DNA of 64,000 nt from Arthrobacter gandavensis. Lineage in GTDB: Bacteria > Actinomycetota > Actinomycetes > Actinomycetales > Micrococcaceae. The notes below the pieces were generated by a model. The model was not told where the DNA came from and did no database searches. It worked only from the letters and a program-made list of their open reading frames with translations. Of the stretch, positions 50,130-59,408 are shown piece after piece (position 1 is the stretch's first letter; each line of letters starts with the position of its first letter). The position numbers and the translations under genes were made by a program. The stretch lies in assembly GCF_015355785.1 (NCBI RefSeq), contig NZ_JADKYW010000005.1:277864-341863 (forward strand), written 5' to 3'.

Positions 50130-51827
50130 TCAGGCAGCTTCCGGGGGCAGTTCGAGTCCAGCTCCGGGGATAGCCGCGAGCAGTGCCTTGGTGTAGTCCT
50201 GCCGCGGATTGGTGAAGACTTCATCCGTGGTTCCTGTTTCAACCACCTTTCCCTTCTGCATTACGCAGACGTCATCTGCGATTTGCCTCACCACCGCCAG
50301 ATCGTGCGTGATGAAGAGATAGCTCAGCCCCAGGTCTGCCTGCAGTTCGGCCAGCAGGTTCAGGATCTGCGCCTGCACCAGGACGTCCAGTGCTGAAACG
50401 GCCTCGTCACAGATGACCACTTCAGGGTCCAGTGCAAGTGCCCGTGCTACGGCAACCCGCTGGCGCTGGCCGCCGGAAAGCTCGTTGGGGAAGCGGCGCA
50501 TCACAGACTGCGGCAGCGCCACCTGGTCCAGCAGCCTGCGGACCTTAGCGGCCCGGCCTGCGGCGTCCCCGATGCCGTGGACGCGCAGTGGCTCTTCGAT
50601 GGTGTGGAAGATGTTGTACATCGGGTCCAGCGAACCGTAGGGGTCCTGGAAGATCGGCTGCACCCTGCGGCGGAATGCGAAGAGCTCCCTCCTGCCCAGG
50701 GTGGTTACATCCGTTCCGTCAAAGAGGATGCTGCCGCTGGTCGGCTTCTCCAGGTTCAGCACCATCCGGGCAACGGTGGACTTGCCGGAGCCTGATTCGC
50801 CGACGACGGCGGTGGTGGTGCCGCGCGGCACGGCAAAGGACACGTCGTCCACGGCCGTGAAATCGTTGTGCCTGCCCAGCCCGCTGCGCAGCTTGAAGAC
50901 CTTGGTGAGGTTGCGGACTTCGATGACGTCCGGGGTGCCGGGTTCCCGCGCGGGACGCGTGCCGGGTCCTGACGGCGGTTCAAGTCCCCTGTCCCGGACC
51001 GAGTCGATCCGCTTCGTAGCGAGCGACGGCGCCGACTCCACCAGCCGCTGTGTGTAGGGATGGCGGGGATTGCGCAGTATCTCCAGGGCAGGCCCGGACT
51101 CCACCACGCGCCCTTTGTACATCACCACCACGCGCTGGGCGCGTTCGGCCGCCAGGCCGAGGTCATGGGTGATGAGCAGCACGGCCGTACCCATTTCCCG
51201 GGTCAGTGTTTCCAGGTGGTCCAGTATCTGGCGCTGTACGGTCACGTCCAGCGCCGAGGTCGGCTCGTCTGCGATCAGCAGCCGTGGAGAACAGGAGAGG
51301 CCAATGGCGATCAGGGCGCGCTGGCGCATCCCGCCGGAAAACTCGTGCGGGTACTGCCGGGCCCGGGAGGCGGCGTCGGGCAGGCCCGCCTGGCCCAGCA
51401 CCCGGGCAACATCAGTATCCGTGGCGGGCCGGCCGTTGGCCTTCAGCGTCTCGCGCACCTGGAAGCCGATCTTCCACACCGGGTTGAGGTTGGACATCGG
51501 GTCCTGCGGAACCATCCCGATCGAGTTGCCGCGCAGCTGGACGATCCGCTTGGCACTGGCATGGGTGATGTCTTCGCCGTCGAAAAGAATCTGCCCGGCG
51601 CTGACCTGTCCGTTGCCGGGCAGGAGACCGATGGCTGCGAGCGCCGTCGTCGATTTTCCCGAGCCGGACTCCCCCACAATGGCCACGGTTTCCCCGGGAA
51701 GGATGGTCAGGTTCGCGTCCTGCACGGCGTTGACTATGCCGTTGGACGTGGTGAAGGAAATCGCGAGCGAGCGGATGTCCAGCAGCGGCGCCGGCTCGGT
51801 TGCCGGGCTGTGGGCAGTGGAGGTCAT
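50130..51827 (-). CDS. Peptide ABC importer ATPase with two fused nucleotide-binding domains (system 1)
   Basis: 565 aa fusing the two ATPases that are usually separate (DppD/DppF type). First half: [51 protein letters not shown]. Second half: GESGSGKSTVARMV, LSGGQRQRVAVARAL, and VICDEAVSALD. The second Walker B is followed by Ala instead of the usual Pro, a mild variant. Each half ends with the oligopeptide-transporter C-terminal motif (NPRHPYTQRL, NPRQDYTKAL). ATGA overlap with the permease upstream on the minus strand. Last gene of its operon. Confidence 0.93.
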   Translation of the reverse strand: MTSTAHSPATEPAPLLDIRSLAISFTTSNGIVNAVQDANLTILPGETVAIVGESGSGKSTTALAAIGLLPGNGQVSAGQILFDGEDITHASAKRIVQLRGNSIGMVPQDPMSNLNPVWKIGFQVRETLKANGRPATDTDVARVLGQAGLPDAASRARQYPHEFSGGMRQRALIAIGLSCSPRLLIADEPTSALDVTVQRQILDHLETLTREMGTAVLLITHDLGLAAERAQRVVVMYKGRVVESGPALEILRNPRHPYTQRLVESAPSLATKRIDSVRDRGLEPPSGPGTRPAREPGTPDVIEVRNLTKVFKLRSGLGRHNDFTAVDDVSFAVPRGTTTAVVGESGSGKSTVARMVLNLEKPTSGSILFDGTDVTTLGRRELFAFRRRVQPIFQDPYGSLDPMYNIFHTIEEPLRVHGIGDAAGRAAKVRRLLDQVALPQSVMRRFPNELSGGQRQRVAVARALALDPEVVICDEAVSALDVLVQAQILNLLAELQADLGLSYLFITHDLAVVRQIADDVCVMQKGKVVETGTTDEVFTNPRQDYTKALLAAIPGAGLELPPEAA

Positions 51828-52777
51828 AGCTTGCGGGCTTTCGGGTCGAGGGCATCACGCACGGCGTCGCCGAGCATGATGAAACTGAGGACGGTGACGG
51901 AGAGCGCTCCGGCCGGCCAGAGCAGCGCTGCGGGGTTGGCACGCAGCGAAGTCTGGGCTGAGGAGATGTCATTGCCCCAGGACATGATGTCCGGCGGCAG
52001 GCCGATCCCCAGGAAGGACAGGGTGGCTTCAGCCACAATGAAGGTTCCCAGTGAGATGGTGGCCGTGACGATCACCGGCGCCAGGGCGTTGGGCAGAACA
52101 TGCTTCACCAGGGCCTGGAACCTGGAGACCCCCAGGGCCCGGGACGCGACGACGAAGTCCGCGTTGCGCACGGAGATCACCGCGCCGCGGGTGATGCGGG
52201 CTATCTGGGGCCAGCCGAAGACTACGAGCGTCAGCACCACGGTCCAGATGTTGCGGTTTTCCCGGAACATGGGCAGCTGCATCACGATGATGGCGCCCAG
52301 GATTAGCGGCAGTGCAAAGAAGATGTCGCCGAGCCGGGCAATCACTGCGTCGAGCCATCCCCCGTAGTAGCCGGCCAGCGCGCCGAGTGTTCCGCCCAGC
52401 AGCACTACGCAGGCGGTGGTGATGATGCCCACCAGCAGGGAGGCCCGGGTTCCGTAGATGAGCCGGGCATAGACGTCGCAGCCCTGCAGCGTGAATCCGA
52501 GCGGATGGCCCGGGCGGGGCCCGGCATTGGAGTCCGCGAGATAGCACGCGCCGTCGGGTGGGTTCTGGGTGAAGAGCTGCGGAAATGCCGCCACTGCAAT
52601 GATCAGCAGGATCAGCAGGGCGGAGATGATGAACAGCGGCCTGCGCCGCAGGTTGCGCCAGGCCTCCCCCCACATACTCAGGGGGGCCCTGCCGTCCTGG
52701 AGAGCGTCAGTCTCCGGCAGGACGTCCGAATCCGCCGGAGCAACGAAGTGCTCCCGGGTGCGGTAGCTCTTACTCAT
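51824..52777 (-). CDS. Peptide ABC importer permease, DppC type (system 1)
   Basis: 317-aa permease. A cytoplasmic N-terminal extension precedes the first helix (RRRPLFIISALLILLIIAVAAFP). The binding-protein-dependent transport domain carries the EAA loop VASRALGVSRFQALVKHVLPNALAPVIV and the family ending LGIGLPPDIMSWGNDISSAQ. It overlaps DppB by eight bases and the ATPase by four, so the three are translated as a unit. Confidence 0.93.
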   Translation of the reverse strand: MSKSYRTREHFVAPADSDVLPETDALQDGRAPLSMWGEAWRNLRRRPLFIISALLILLIIAVAAFPQLFTQNPPDGACYLADSNAGPRPGHPLGFTLQGCDVYARLIYGTRASLLVGIITTACVVLLGGTLGALAGYYGGWLDAVIARLGDIFFALPLILGAIIVMQLPMFRENRNIWTVVLTLVVFGWPQIARITRGAVISVRNADFVVASRALGVSRFQALVKHVLPNALAPVIVTATISLGTFIVAEATLSFLGIGLPPDIMSWGNDISSAQTSLRANPAALLWPAGALSVTVLSFIMLGDAVRDALDPKARKL

Positions 52778-53696
52778 ATCGGATCCTTGGGTCCAGCCAG
52801 GCGTACAGCAGGTCCACCAGCAGGTTCGCCACCACGTAGACGAGGACCAGCACGCTCACGATGGACACGATCGTGGGCCCTTCGCCGCGGATGACCGCCT
52901 GGTAGAGCTTCTGCCCCACGCCGGGCACGTTGAAAATGCCTTCCGTGACAATTGCTCCGCCCATCAGTGCACCCAGGTCCGCTCCCAGGAACGTAATCAC
53001 CGGAATCAGGGAGTTGCGCAGGATGTGCACTGTGACCACGCGCGGGCGGGAGAGGCCCTTGGCCGTCGCGGTGCGGACGTAGTCGGCATTCATGTTTTCG
53101 ATGACTGAGGTGCGCGTCAGCCGCAGCACGTAGGCGAAGGAGGCCAGGCCCAGCACCACGGCGGGAAGTATCAGGTCACGCCAGCCGGCACTGGCCCCCA
53201 CAGTTGGGGCTGTCCAGCCGAGTTTGACGCCAATGATGAACTGCAGCAGGAAGCCCAGCACAAAGACGGGGATGGCGATGACCACGAGGGAAACGAAGAG
53301 CACCGTGGCATCGAAGATCCGGCCTTTCTTCAATCCTGCGATCAGGCCGAAAACGATGCCGAACACCGCTTCGAAGCACAGCGCCAGCACCGCCAGGCGC
53401 ATGGTGACGGGGAAAATCTGGGCCAGGACCTCTGCCACGGGACGGCCGGAGAAGTCGTTGCCGAGGTTAAAGGTCAGGAGGTTCTTCAGATACTCCAGAT
53501 ACTGCACCATAAAGGGCTGGTCCAGGTTGTACTGTTCACGCAGCTGCGCCGCAACCACCTCGTTGACCGGGCGGTCACCGAAGAGTGCCGCAATCGGGTC
53601 ACCGGGAAGCGAAAAAACAAGGAAGTAGACCAGCAGGGTGGCCCCGAGAAACACCGGGATCATCTGCAGGACCCGGCGCAGAACATATCTCGTCAT
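52770..53696 (-). CDS. Peptide ABC importer permease, DppB type (system 1)
   Basis: 308 aa, the normal length for the family, with six helices and the classic MTRYVLRRVLQMIPVFLGATLLVYFLVF start. The EAA loop is VRTATAKGLSRPRVVTVHILRNSLIPVITFLG. Useful as a yardstick for the abnormal permease of system 2 at 59405. It follows its binding-protein gene after a 142-base gap with a strong hairpin. Confidence 0.94.
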   Translation of the reverse strand: MTRYVLRRVLQMIPVFLGATLLVYFLVFSLPGDPIAALFGDRPVNEVVAAQLREQYNLDQPFMVQYLEYLKNLLTFNLGNDFSGRPVAEVLAQIFPVTMRLAVLALCFEAVFGIVFGLIAGLKKGRIFDATVLFVSLVVIAIPVFVLGFLLQFIIGVKLGWTAPTVGASAGWRDLILPAVVLGLASFAYVLRLTRTSVIENMNADYVRTATAKGLSRPRVVTVHILRNSLIPVITFLGADLGALMGGAIVTEGIFNVPGVGQKLYQAVIRGEGPTIVSIVSVLVLVYVVANLLVDLLYAWLDPRIRYE

Positions 53697-53773
53697 CGGC
53701 GGGACCTGCCCTCGTCAGTTCGAAGGGCTGGCTTAGACATGGGAAACCATCCTGTTCTGACGGCAGGCGGCCG

Positions 53774-53819
53774 GGCCGTTTCCCGTTCCTGCCCGGAAGG
53801 ACGGGAGCGGGAAACGGCC
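53774..53819 (-). terminator. Intra-operon hairpin after the system 1 binding protein
   Basis: GGCCGTTTCCCG (53774-53785) pairs with CGGGAAACGGCC (53808-53819). The loop itself contains a TTCC/GGAA pair. It lies 19 bases past the binding-protein stop and should reduce readthrough into the permease genes. Confidence 0.6.
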
Positions 53820-53838
53820 GCGGGCACGCCGGCCGGGA

Positions 53839-55470
53839 TTACTTGCGTGCGATGTTGTAGTACACAGGCACGCCGTTCCAGCCGGTTTCCACGTCAGTGA
53901 CGGTGCTGCTCCAGCCGGTCTGCGATACCTGGTACCACAGCGGGATTACCGGAAGGTCCTGCAGAAGGACCTCCTGGGCCTGGTTGAAGATGGCCGCCCC
54001 TTCTTCAGCGGTGGCAGCCGACAGGCCTCGTGCCAGCAGGTCGTCAAATGCCTGGCTTGAGTAATCACCGTCATTGGACCCCGCGCCCGTTCCGTAGAGC
54101 GGGCCGAGGAAGTTGTACAGCGACGGGTAGTCCGCCTGCCAGCCGGTGCGGATGGCTCCGCTGAGGGTCTTCGCCGTGGCATCCGAACGCAGTTCCTTAA
54201 ACGTGGAGTAGGCCTTGCCCTGTGCTTCCACGCCGAGGACGTTCTTCAGCGAATTGCAGACGGCGTCGACCCACTCCTTGTGGTCGCCGTCGGCGTTGTA
54301 GCCGATGGTGAAGGCCTTGCCTTCAGGCCACGGGGAAATGGCTTCGGCCTCATCCCACAGTTCCTTGGCGCGCCCGGGGTTGTAGGCGAGCACCTCGGAA
54401 CCGGCCAGCTCCGTGTCGAAGCCTTCGATCACCGGGGCGGTGAAGTCCGCGGCGGGCTCGCGTGAGCCGGTGAAGATGACGTCTGCAATCTCCTGGCGGT
54501 TGATGGCCATGGAGATGGCCTGGCGCCGCAGCGCACCTGCTTCGCCGGAGAACTCTTCAAGGTACCCGGGGATCGTGATGGTCTGGTTCTGTGCGGTCGG
54601 CTTCTCCGAGTAGCGGCCCTCTCCGAGGTCGGACTTGAAGGTCTTCTGGGCAGCCGCAGGCATCTGGTCCAGGACGTCCAGGTTGTCCGCCTGCAGATCT
54701 GCGTACGCGGCGTCGTAAGAGGAGTAGAACTTGAACGTCACCCCGCCGTTCTGCGGAACCCGGGTGCCGGTGTAATCGGGGTTGGCGACCAGCTCGATCT
54801 GGACCTCGTGCTGCCAGGCATCTTCCCCGGCCAGCATGTAGGGGCCGTTGCCTACCGGGTTTTCCCCGAACGCTTCCGGGTCCTCGAAGGCTTCGGCGGG
54901 CAGCGGGTAGAAGGCCGTGTAGCCCAGGCGCAGCGGCCAGTCGGATTCCGGCTGCGAGAGCGTGACGGTGAAGGTCTTCTCGTCCAGGACCTGCAGGCCG
55001 CTCATGGTTTCTGCGGTTGCGCCTTCCGCGCTGACCTCGTCATAGCCTTCGATGCTCTCGAAGAAGTACGAGTTCAGCTGCGCGTTCTTGGCTGCAGCCC
55101 CGAAATTCCAGGCATCCACGAAGGATGATGCCGTGACAGGTTCCCCGTTGGAGAAGGTCTTTCCGTCCTTCAGGGTGATGGTGTAGTGCTGCGAGTCCTC
55201 GGTTTCGATGGACTCGGCAATTTCATTTACTGTCTTGCCGTCGGCGTCGTAGCTCAGCAGGCCTTCGAACAGAAGGTCCATGATCCGCCCGCCGCCCACC
55301 TCATTGGTGTTGGCCGGGAGCAGCGGATTCTGCGGCTCGGTGCCGTTGGCCGTAATGCTCGTAGTGGTAGCAGCGGAGTTTGGGGTCTCGCTTCCTCCGC
55401 CGCAGGCTCCCAGCGCAAGGGCGGCGACCACCGCCACGCTGACAGCCTTGGATACGCGCTGTAAACGCAT
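53839..55470 (-). CDS. Peptide-binding lipoprotein, family 5 (system 1)
   Basis: 543-aa extracytoplasmic solute-binding protein. Signal MRLQRVSKAVSVAVVAALAL ends in lipobox LGAC (Cys23). Family 5 features include GGRIMDLLFEGLLSYDADGK near the N-terminus, FSNGEPVTASSFVDAWNF, NPVGNGPYML and the PLWYQ region near the end. AGGAGG lies five bases before ATG. Substrate probably oligopeptides, inferred. First gene of a four-gene operon; the context of its start matches that of the paralogue at 61143. Confidence 0.93.
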   Translation of the reverse strand: MRLQRVSKAVSVAVVAALALGACGGGSETPNSAATTTSITANGTEPQNPLLPANTNEVGGGRIMDLLFEGLLSYDADGKTVNEIAESIETEDSQHYTITLKDGKTFSNGEPVTASSFVDAWNFGAAAKNAQLNSYFFESIEGYDEVSAEGATAETMSGLQVLDEKTFTVTLSQPESDWPLRLGYTAFYPLPAEAFEDPEAFGENPVGNGPYMLAGEDAWQHEVQIELVANPDYTGTRVPQNGGVTFKFYSSYDAAYADLQADNLDVLDQMPAAAQKTFKSDLGEGRYSEKPTAQNQTITIPGYLEEFSGEAGALRRQAISMAINRQEIADVIFTGSREPAADFTAPVIEGFDTELAGSEVLAYNPGRAKELWDEAEAISPWPEGKAFTIGYNADGDHKEWVDAVCNSLKNVLGVEAQGKAYSTFKELRSDATAKTLSGAIRTGWQADYPSLYNFLGPLYGTGAGSNDGDYSSQAFDDLLARGLSAATAEEGAAIFNQAQEVLLQDLPVIPLWYQVSQTGWSSTVTDVETGWNGVPVYYNIARK

Positions 55471-55814
55471 TCCGCCTCCTGGATAGAAAGGAAGCCGGTG
55501 TCTGGTTTCCGGCGCTGATGTCCGGGCAGCAGCTGATGGTAGGGCCCCATGGCTCTTTCCCGGACCTCAGCATATGGTCCTCGGTTCCCGGGGTTTCCGG
55601 GCAACCAAAAGGGGACACGCCTGCCGGAGCTACCTGTTGTTCAGGTGCCTTCGAAGCCCGTCCCCCGTGTAAAAAGTATATCGACGCAGTGCCTCATATA
55701 ACGATTTGAGGACGATGTTAGGTTTGCCACGCGCAATGGTGGACAAATCACATCGCTTATGCAGGAGGACCCTCCGGGGAGGGTCCTCCTGCATAAGCGC
55801 TGCCCGTGTATTGC
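55471..55814. other. Intergenic region between the two peptide transporter operons
   Basis: 344 bases with no gene. It contains the promoter and leader of the system 1 binding protein; TATACT at 55675-55680 on the minus strand is the best -10 candidate and would give a ~200-base leader, without a clear -35. The 22-bp terminator hairpin of system 2 lies at 55754-55799. Confidence 0.55.
55754..55799 (-). terminator. Terminator of peptide transporter system 2
   Basis: A 22-bp perfect stem, 55754-55775 (starting CGCTTATGCAGGAGG) with 55778-55799, only GG between. It lies 15 bases past the stop of the fused ATPase. Confidence 0.75.
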
Positions 55815-57632
55815 CTACGAGGACAGCAGTTTGGCTCGAAGCTCGCGGCGCTCACGCTGCTTGTCCGGGTCCGGCAGCGGCACAGCCGCAATGAGGCGCT
55901 GCGTGTATTCCTCCTGGGGGTTCCGCAGGATCTGGTCACGCGTGCCCTGCTCAACAATCCGCCCGCTGCGCATCACGCAGATATGGTCGGCCAGGACGTC
56001 CACCACCGCGAGGTCGTGCGTCACGAACAGGCAGGCAAAGCCGAGCTCGCGCTGCAGGTTCTGGAACAGCTCCAGGACTTTGGCCTGCACCGAGACGTCC
56101 AGCGCGGACGTCGGCTCGTCCGCCACCATGAGCTTGGGCTTCAGCGACAGGGCCCGGGCAATGCCCACGCGCTGCTTCTGGCCGCCGGAAAGCTCATGCG
56201 GGTAACGGTTCCGGTAGGCACGGGGCAGTTCCACCTGGTCCAGCAGTTCCTCGATCCGCTGCTGCAGGGCAGCGCCCTTGGCTTCACCGGCCAGGAACAT
56301 CGGCTCGCCGATGCTTTCACCGATGGGCAACCGGGGGTTCAGCGAGGATGACGGGTCCTGGAAGACCATGCCTACCTGGCGGCGCAGCGCATGCATGGCC
56401 TTGGAGTTGGGCTTCAGCTCGGAGATGTCAGTCCCTACCACCCGCAGTTCGCCTTCGGCGACAGGCAACAGCCCGACGGCGGCGCGGCCGATGGTGGTCT
56501 TGCCGGAACCTGATTCGCCCACCAGCCCCATGACCTGACCGGGCAGGAGCCGCAGGTTGGCGCCTTCGACGGCACGGAAGGCTGCCACACGGCCCTGCTT
56601 CGGGTATTCGATGGCAACGTTTTCAAGGACGAGCACGGGTTCGCCGCCGGCTGCATCCACCTGCGCGGCGGCGTCGGCCCGGAGGCCGGAGAGGACTTCC
56701 GCCTCGCGCCTCTCGAGTTCAGCCCGGTCCACGGATTCAAGGTCCACGTGAGTGGCGGCTGCCAGCGCGGCAACGACGTCGACGTCGCCGGCACCGTCAG
56801 TGCCCTGGCCCAGGTGCGGCACGGATTCAAGGAGAGCCTGGGTGTAGGGATGCTGCGGATTGGAGAAAATCTCCTTGGCCGTGCCGGTCTCCACAATGAC
56901 GCCGTGGCGCATCACGGCGATCCGGTCAGCGAGGTCTGCCACCACGCCCATGTCATGGGTGATGAGCACGATGGCTGAGTCAAGCTTGTTGCGCAGGTTG
57001 CGCATGAGGTCCAGGATTTCAGCCTGCACCGTTACGTCCAGCGCAGTGGTGGGCTCATCGGCGATCAGCAGCTTCGGATCGCAGGACAGGGACTGCGCAA
57101 TCATGGCACGCTGCCGCTGGCCGCCGGAGAGCTGGTGCGGGTAGGACTTGAAGGCCTTTTCCGGGTCCGGCAGTTCAACCATGGCCAGGAGCTTCAGGGC
57201 GCGCTTCCTGGCTTCATCCGGTGAGAGTTCATTGTGCAGGCGCAGCGTCTCCACGATCTGGAATCCCACGGTGTAGACGGGGTTCAGAGCCGTCATGGGT
57301 TCCTGGAAGATGACGGCGACGTCGTTGCCGCGCACCTGGCGCAGCTTGTGCTGGGACAGGCCAAGGAGCGGCTCGCCGTCCAGCAGGACCTCGCCGGTTA
57401 CCCGGGAGTTCTTCGGCAGCAGGCCAAGCAGAGCCATCGAGCTGGCACTCTTGCCGGAGCCGGATTCGCCCACGATCGCCAGGACCTCGCCGGCATTGAC
57501 GTGGTAGTTCAGGCCGATGGCGGCGGGGACCCATTCCTTGTCCACGCCGAAGTCGACGGAGAGGTCGCGGACTTCCAGGACCGGCGGCCGGCCCGTGGAA
57601 CTCGCCTGCGGTGTGCTGATGGTTTCAGTCAT
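55815..57632 (-). CDS. Peptide ABC importer ATPase with two fused nucleotide-binding domains (system 2)
   Basis: 605 aa, two ATPases in one chain. First half: GESGSGKSASSMALLG, LSGGQRQRAMIAQSL, LLIADEPTTALD. Second half: [44 protein letters not shown] ~60-residue linker rich in Ala/Asp/Glu separates them. GGAAGGAAA precedes the ATG. It is set apart from its permeases by 756 bases, in which a plus-strand PH-domain gene lies, and by a small hairpin (CGGTCC 57665-57670 with GGACCG 57680-57685). It may therefore have its own promoter. Confidence 0.93.
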   Translation of the reverse strand: MTETISTPQASSTGRPPVLEVRDLSVDFGVDKEWVPAAIGLNYHVNAGEVLAIVGESGSGKSASSMALLGLLPKNSRVTGEVLLDGEPLLGLSQHKLRQVRGNDVAVIFQEPMTALNPVYTVGFQIVETLRLHNELSPDEARKRALKLLAMVELPDPEKAFKSYPHQLSGGQRQRAMIAQSLSCDPKLLIADEPTTALDVTVQAEILDLMRNLRNKLDSAIVLITHDMGVVADLADRIAVMRHGVIVETGTAKEIFSNPQHPYTQALLESVPHLGQGTDGAGDVDVVAALAAATHVDLESVDRAELERREAEVLSGLRADAAAQVDAAGGEPVLVLENVAIEYPKQGRVAAFRAVEGANLRLLPGQVMGLVGESGSGKTTIGRAAVGLLPVAEGELRVVGTDISELKPNSKAMHALRRQVGMVFQDPSSSLNPRLPIGESIGEPMFLAGEAKGAALQQRIEELLDQVELPRAYRNRYPHELSGGQKQRVGIARALSLKPKLMVADEPTSALDVSVQAKVLELFQNLQRELGFACLFVTHDLAVVDVLADHICVMRSGRIVEQGTRDQILRNPQEEYTQRLIAAVPLPDPDKQRERRELRAKLLSS

Positions 57633-57723
57633 GGCGGTGGTTTCCTTCCGTCCAGGCTGCGCGCCGGTCCCGGATTACCGGACCGATTACGGAGGCGCCT
57701 GAAAATGCTGTAACGATTGGGGT

Positions 57724-58353
57724 ATGCCGAACCCGCAGAGCGAGCCCGTGACCGAAGTTTTCCGTCCGCGAACCACCAAGTGGTTCGTGGGTATTGCCGT
57801 TGCCCTCACGGGTGCGGCGGTTCTCTCCGCTGCGTGGACCAGCGGCGTCGGCGGCGTTGTGGCCACCGCTCCCCTGCTCCTGATTCCCTTGGCCGCGGCG
57901 TGGCTGTTCTGGTATCCCAGCGTGCGGGTATCCGAAAGCGGCGTCCGGCTGGACAATCCGTTCCGGACCGTTGAGGTGCCGTGGGCCGCGCTGATCCATG
58001 TGGATACCAAGTTCGCGCTGAAGCTCGTGACCCCGAAGGGTTCCTACACGGCGTGGGCTGCGCCCGCTCCCGGTGTCTGGGGCACCCATGCGGGCAAACC
58101 CGAACACCTGCGGAACCTTCCCGGCACCACCTACGGTGCCGGCGGTTCGGTGCGCCCGGGAGACCTCAGCAACACGGACTCCGGCCAGGCTGCCCGCCTG
58201 GTCCGCGAACGCTGGGAAGTCCTGGTCAATGCCGGCCGGATCGATCCCGACCAGACCGACGCCGCACGCGCCGCGGTGAGCTTCAACTGGCGCTGGCTCC
58301 TGGGCCTGGCTGCAGCTGCAGCTGTGCTGTTCGCCCTGGCGGGGCTGGCCTAG
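57724..58353 (+). CDS. Membrane-anchored PH-domain-like protein inside the transporter operon
   Basis: 209 aa on the strand opposite to its neighbours. Two membrane helices near the N-terminus (about residues 20-38 and 45-63) are followed by a bacterial PH-like beta domain (WYPSVRVSESGVRLDNPFRTVEVPWAALIHVDTKFALKLVTPKGSYTAWAAPAPG). A third hydrophobic segment closes the protein (residues 190-208). No Shine-Dalgarno site at the ATG; TAACGA seven bases upstream is an imperfect -10. Function unknown. Confidence 0.82.
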   Translation: MPNPQSEPVTEVFRPRTTKWFVGIAVALTGAAVLSAAWTSGVGGVVATAPLLLIPLAAAWLFWYPSVRVSESGVRLDNPFRTVEVPWAALIHVDTKFALKLVTPKGSYTAWAAPAPGVWGTHAGKPEHLRNLPGTTYGAGGSVRPGDLSNTDSGQAARLVRERWEVLVNAGRIDPDQTDAARAAVSFNWRWLLGLAAAAAVLFALAGLA

Positions 58354-58388
58354 GACGGCCAGCCCCGCTTCGGCGCAAATCGTTCCCA

Positions 58389-59408
58389 TTAGTTGCCGGC
58401 TGTCTTGGTCTTGACCTTCTTGGCGTTGAACTTCTTCTGCCGCGGGTCAAAGGCGTCGCGCAGTCCATCACCAATGAAGTTGATGCACAGGCAGATCGCC
58501 ACGATGAACAGGCCGGGCCACCAGAACAGCCAGGGGCGGGTCTGGAATGCCTCCTGGTTCTGGCTGATCAGCAGGCCGAGCGATGTGTCCGGCGGCTGCA
58601 CGCCGAAACCGATGTAGCTCAGCGAGGTTTCCAGCAGGATGGCCGTGGACATCAGCAGCGTGGTGTTCACGATGATCACGCCGACGGCGTTGGGCAGGAT
58701 GTGCTTGAAGATGATGCGGTTATTGGAAGCGCCGGCAATGCGGGCGGCATCCACGAACTCGCGTTCTCGCAGCGAGAGGAACTCGCCGCGGACCAGGCGC
58801 GCCAGCGATGTCCACGTTGCCAGGCCCAGGAAAATGCCCAGCAGGATGACGCCGATGCCGGCGCCCACCAGGCGGTTGGCGATCTGGCCCAGGACTGCAG
58901 CCATAACGATGATCGGGATGATGATGACGACGTCGGTCAGGCGCATGAGCACGGCTTCGACCCAGCCGCGGAAGTAGCCGGCTACCGCGCCGACGACCGA
59001 GCCGACGATGCAGGCGATGATGCCCACCAGGAACATCACGATGATTGACTGCTGGGTGCCGCGCATGGTCATGGCGAACATGTCACGGCCAATGCGGTCC
59101 TGCCCGAAGGGGTGCTCGCCCCAGTTGAAGAGGTTGACGAAAGTCGGGGCACCGCCGTTGACCTGCTCGGTGAACTGACGGTAGTCGTATTTCCACCAGC
59201 CGGGAATGCCTGCAAAGCCGATGGAGCTGAACGCCAGGATGCAGATCAGCGCAAAGACCACCAGCGAAATGATCGCCGCGGTGTTGTCGAAGAAGCGCTT
59301 GCGGACTATCTGTCCCTGCGAAAGGCCCTTGGTCTTCGCCTTCGGGGTGGCATCGGGTTCTGTTCCCGGCGGGTTGGAGGGAGTTTCGGCGGAATACGTA
59401 GTGCTCAT
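58389..59408 (-). CDS. Peptide ABC importer permease, OppC type (system 2)
   Basis: 339-aa permease. A long polar N-terminus (~45 residues) precedes the first helix (AAIISLVVFALICILAFS). Core segments: HPFGQDRIGRDMFAMTMRGTQQS, the EAA loop VDAARIAGASNNRIIFKHILPNAVGVIIV and SYIGFGVQPPDTSLGLLIS. A Lys-rich tail ends the protein. ATGA overlap with the long permease upstream on the minus strand. Confidence 0.94.
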   Translation of the reverse strand: MSTTYSAETPSNPPGTEPDATPKAKTKGLSQGQIVRKRFFDNTAAIISLVVFALICILAFSSIGFAGIPGWWKYDYRQFTEQVNGGAPTFVNLFNWGEHPFGQDRIGRDMFAMTMRGTQQSIIVMFLVGIIACIVGSVVGAVAGYFRGWVEAVLMRLTDVVIIIPIIVMAAVLGQIANRLVGAGIGVILLGIFLGLATWTSLARLVRGEFLSLREREFVDAARIAGASNNRIIFKHILPNAVGVIIVNTTLLMSTAILLETSLSYIGFGVQPPDTSLGLLISQNQEAFQTRPWLFWWPGLFIVAICLCINFIGDGLRDAFDPRQKKFNAKKVKTKTAGN

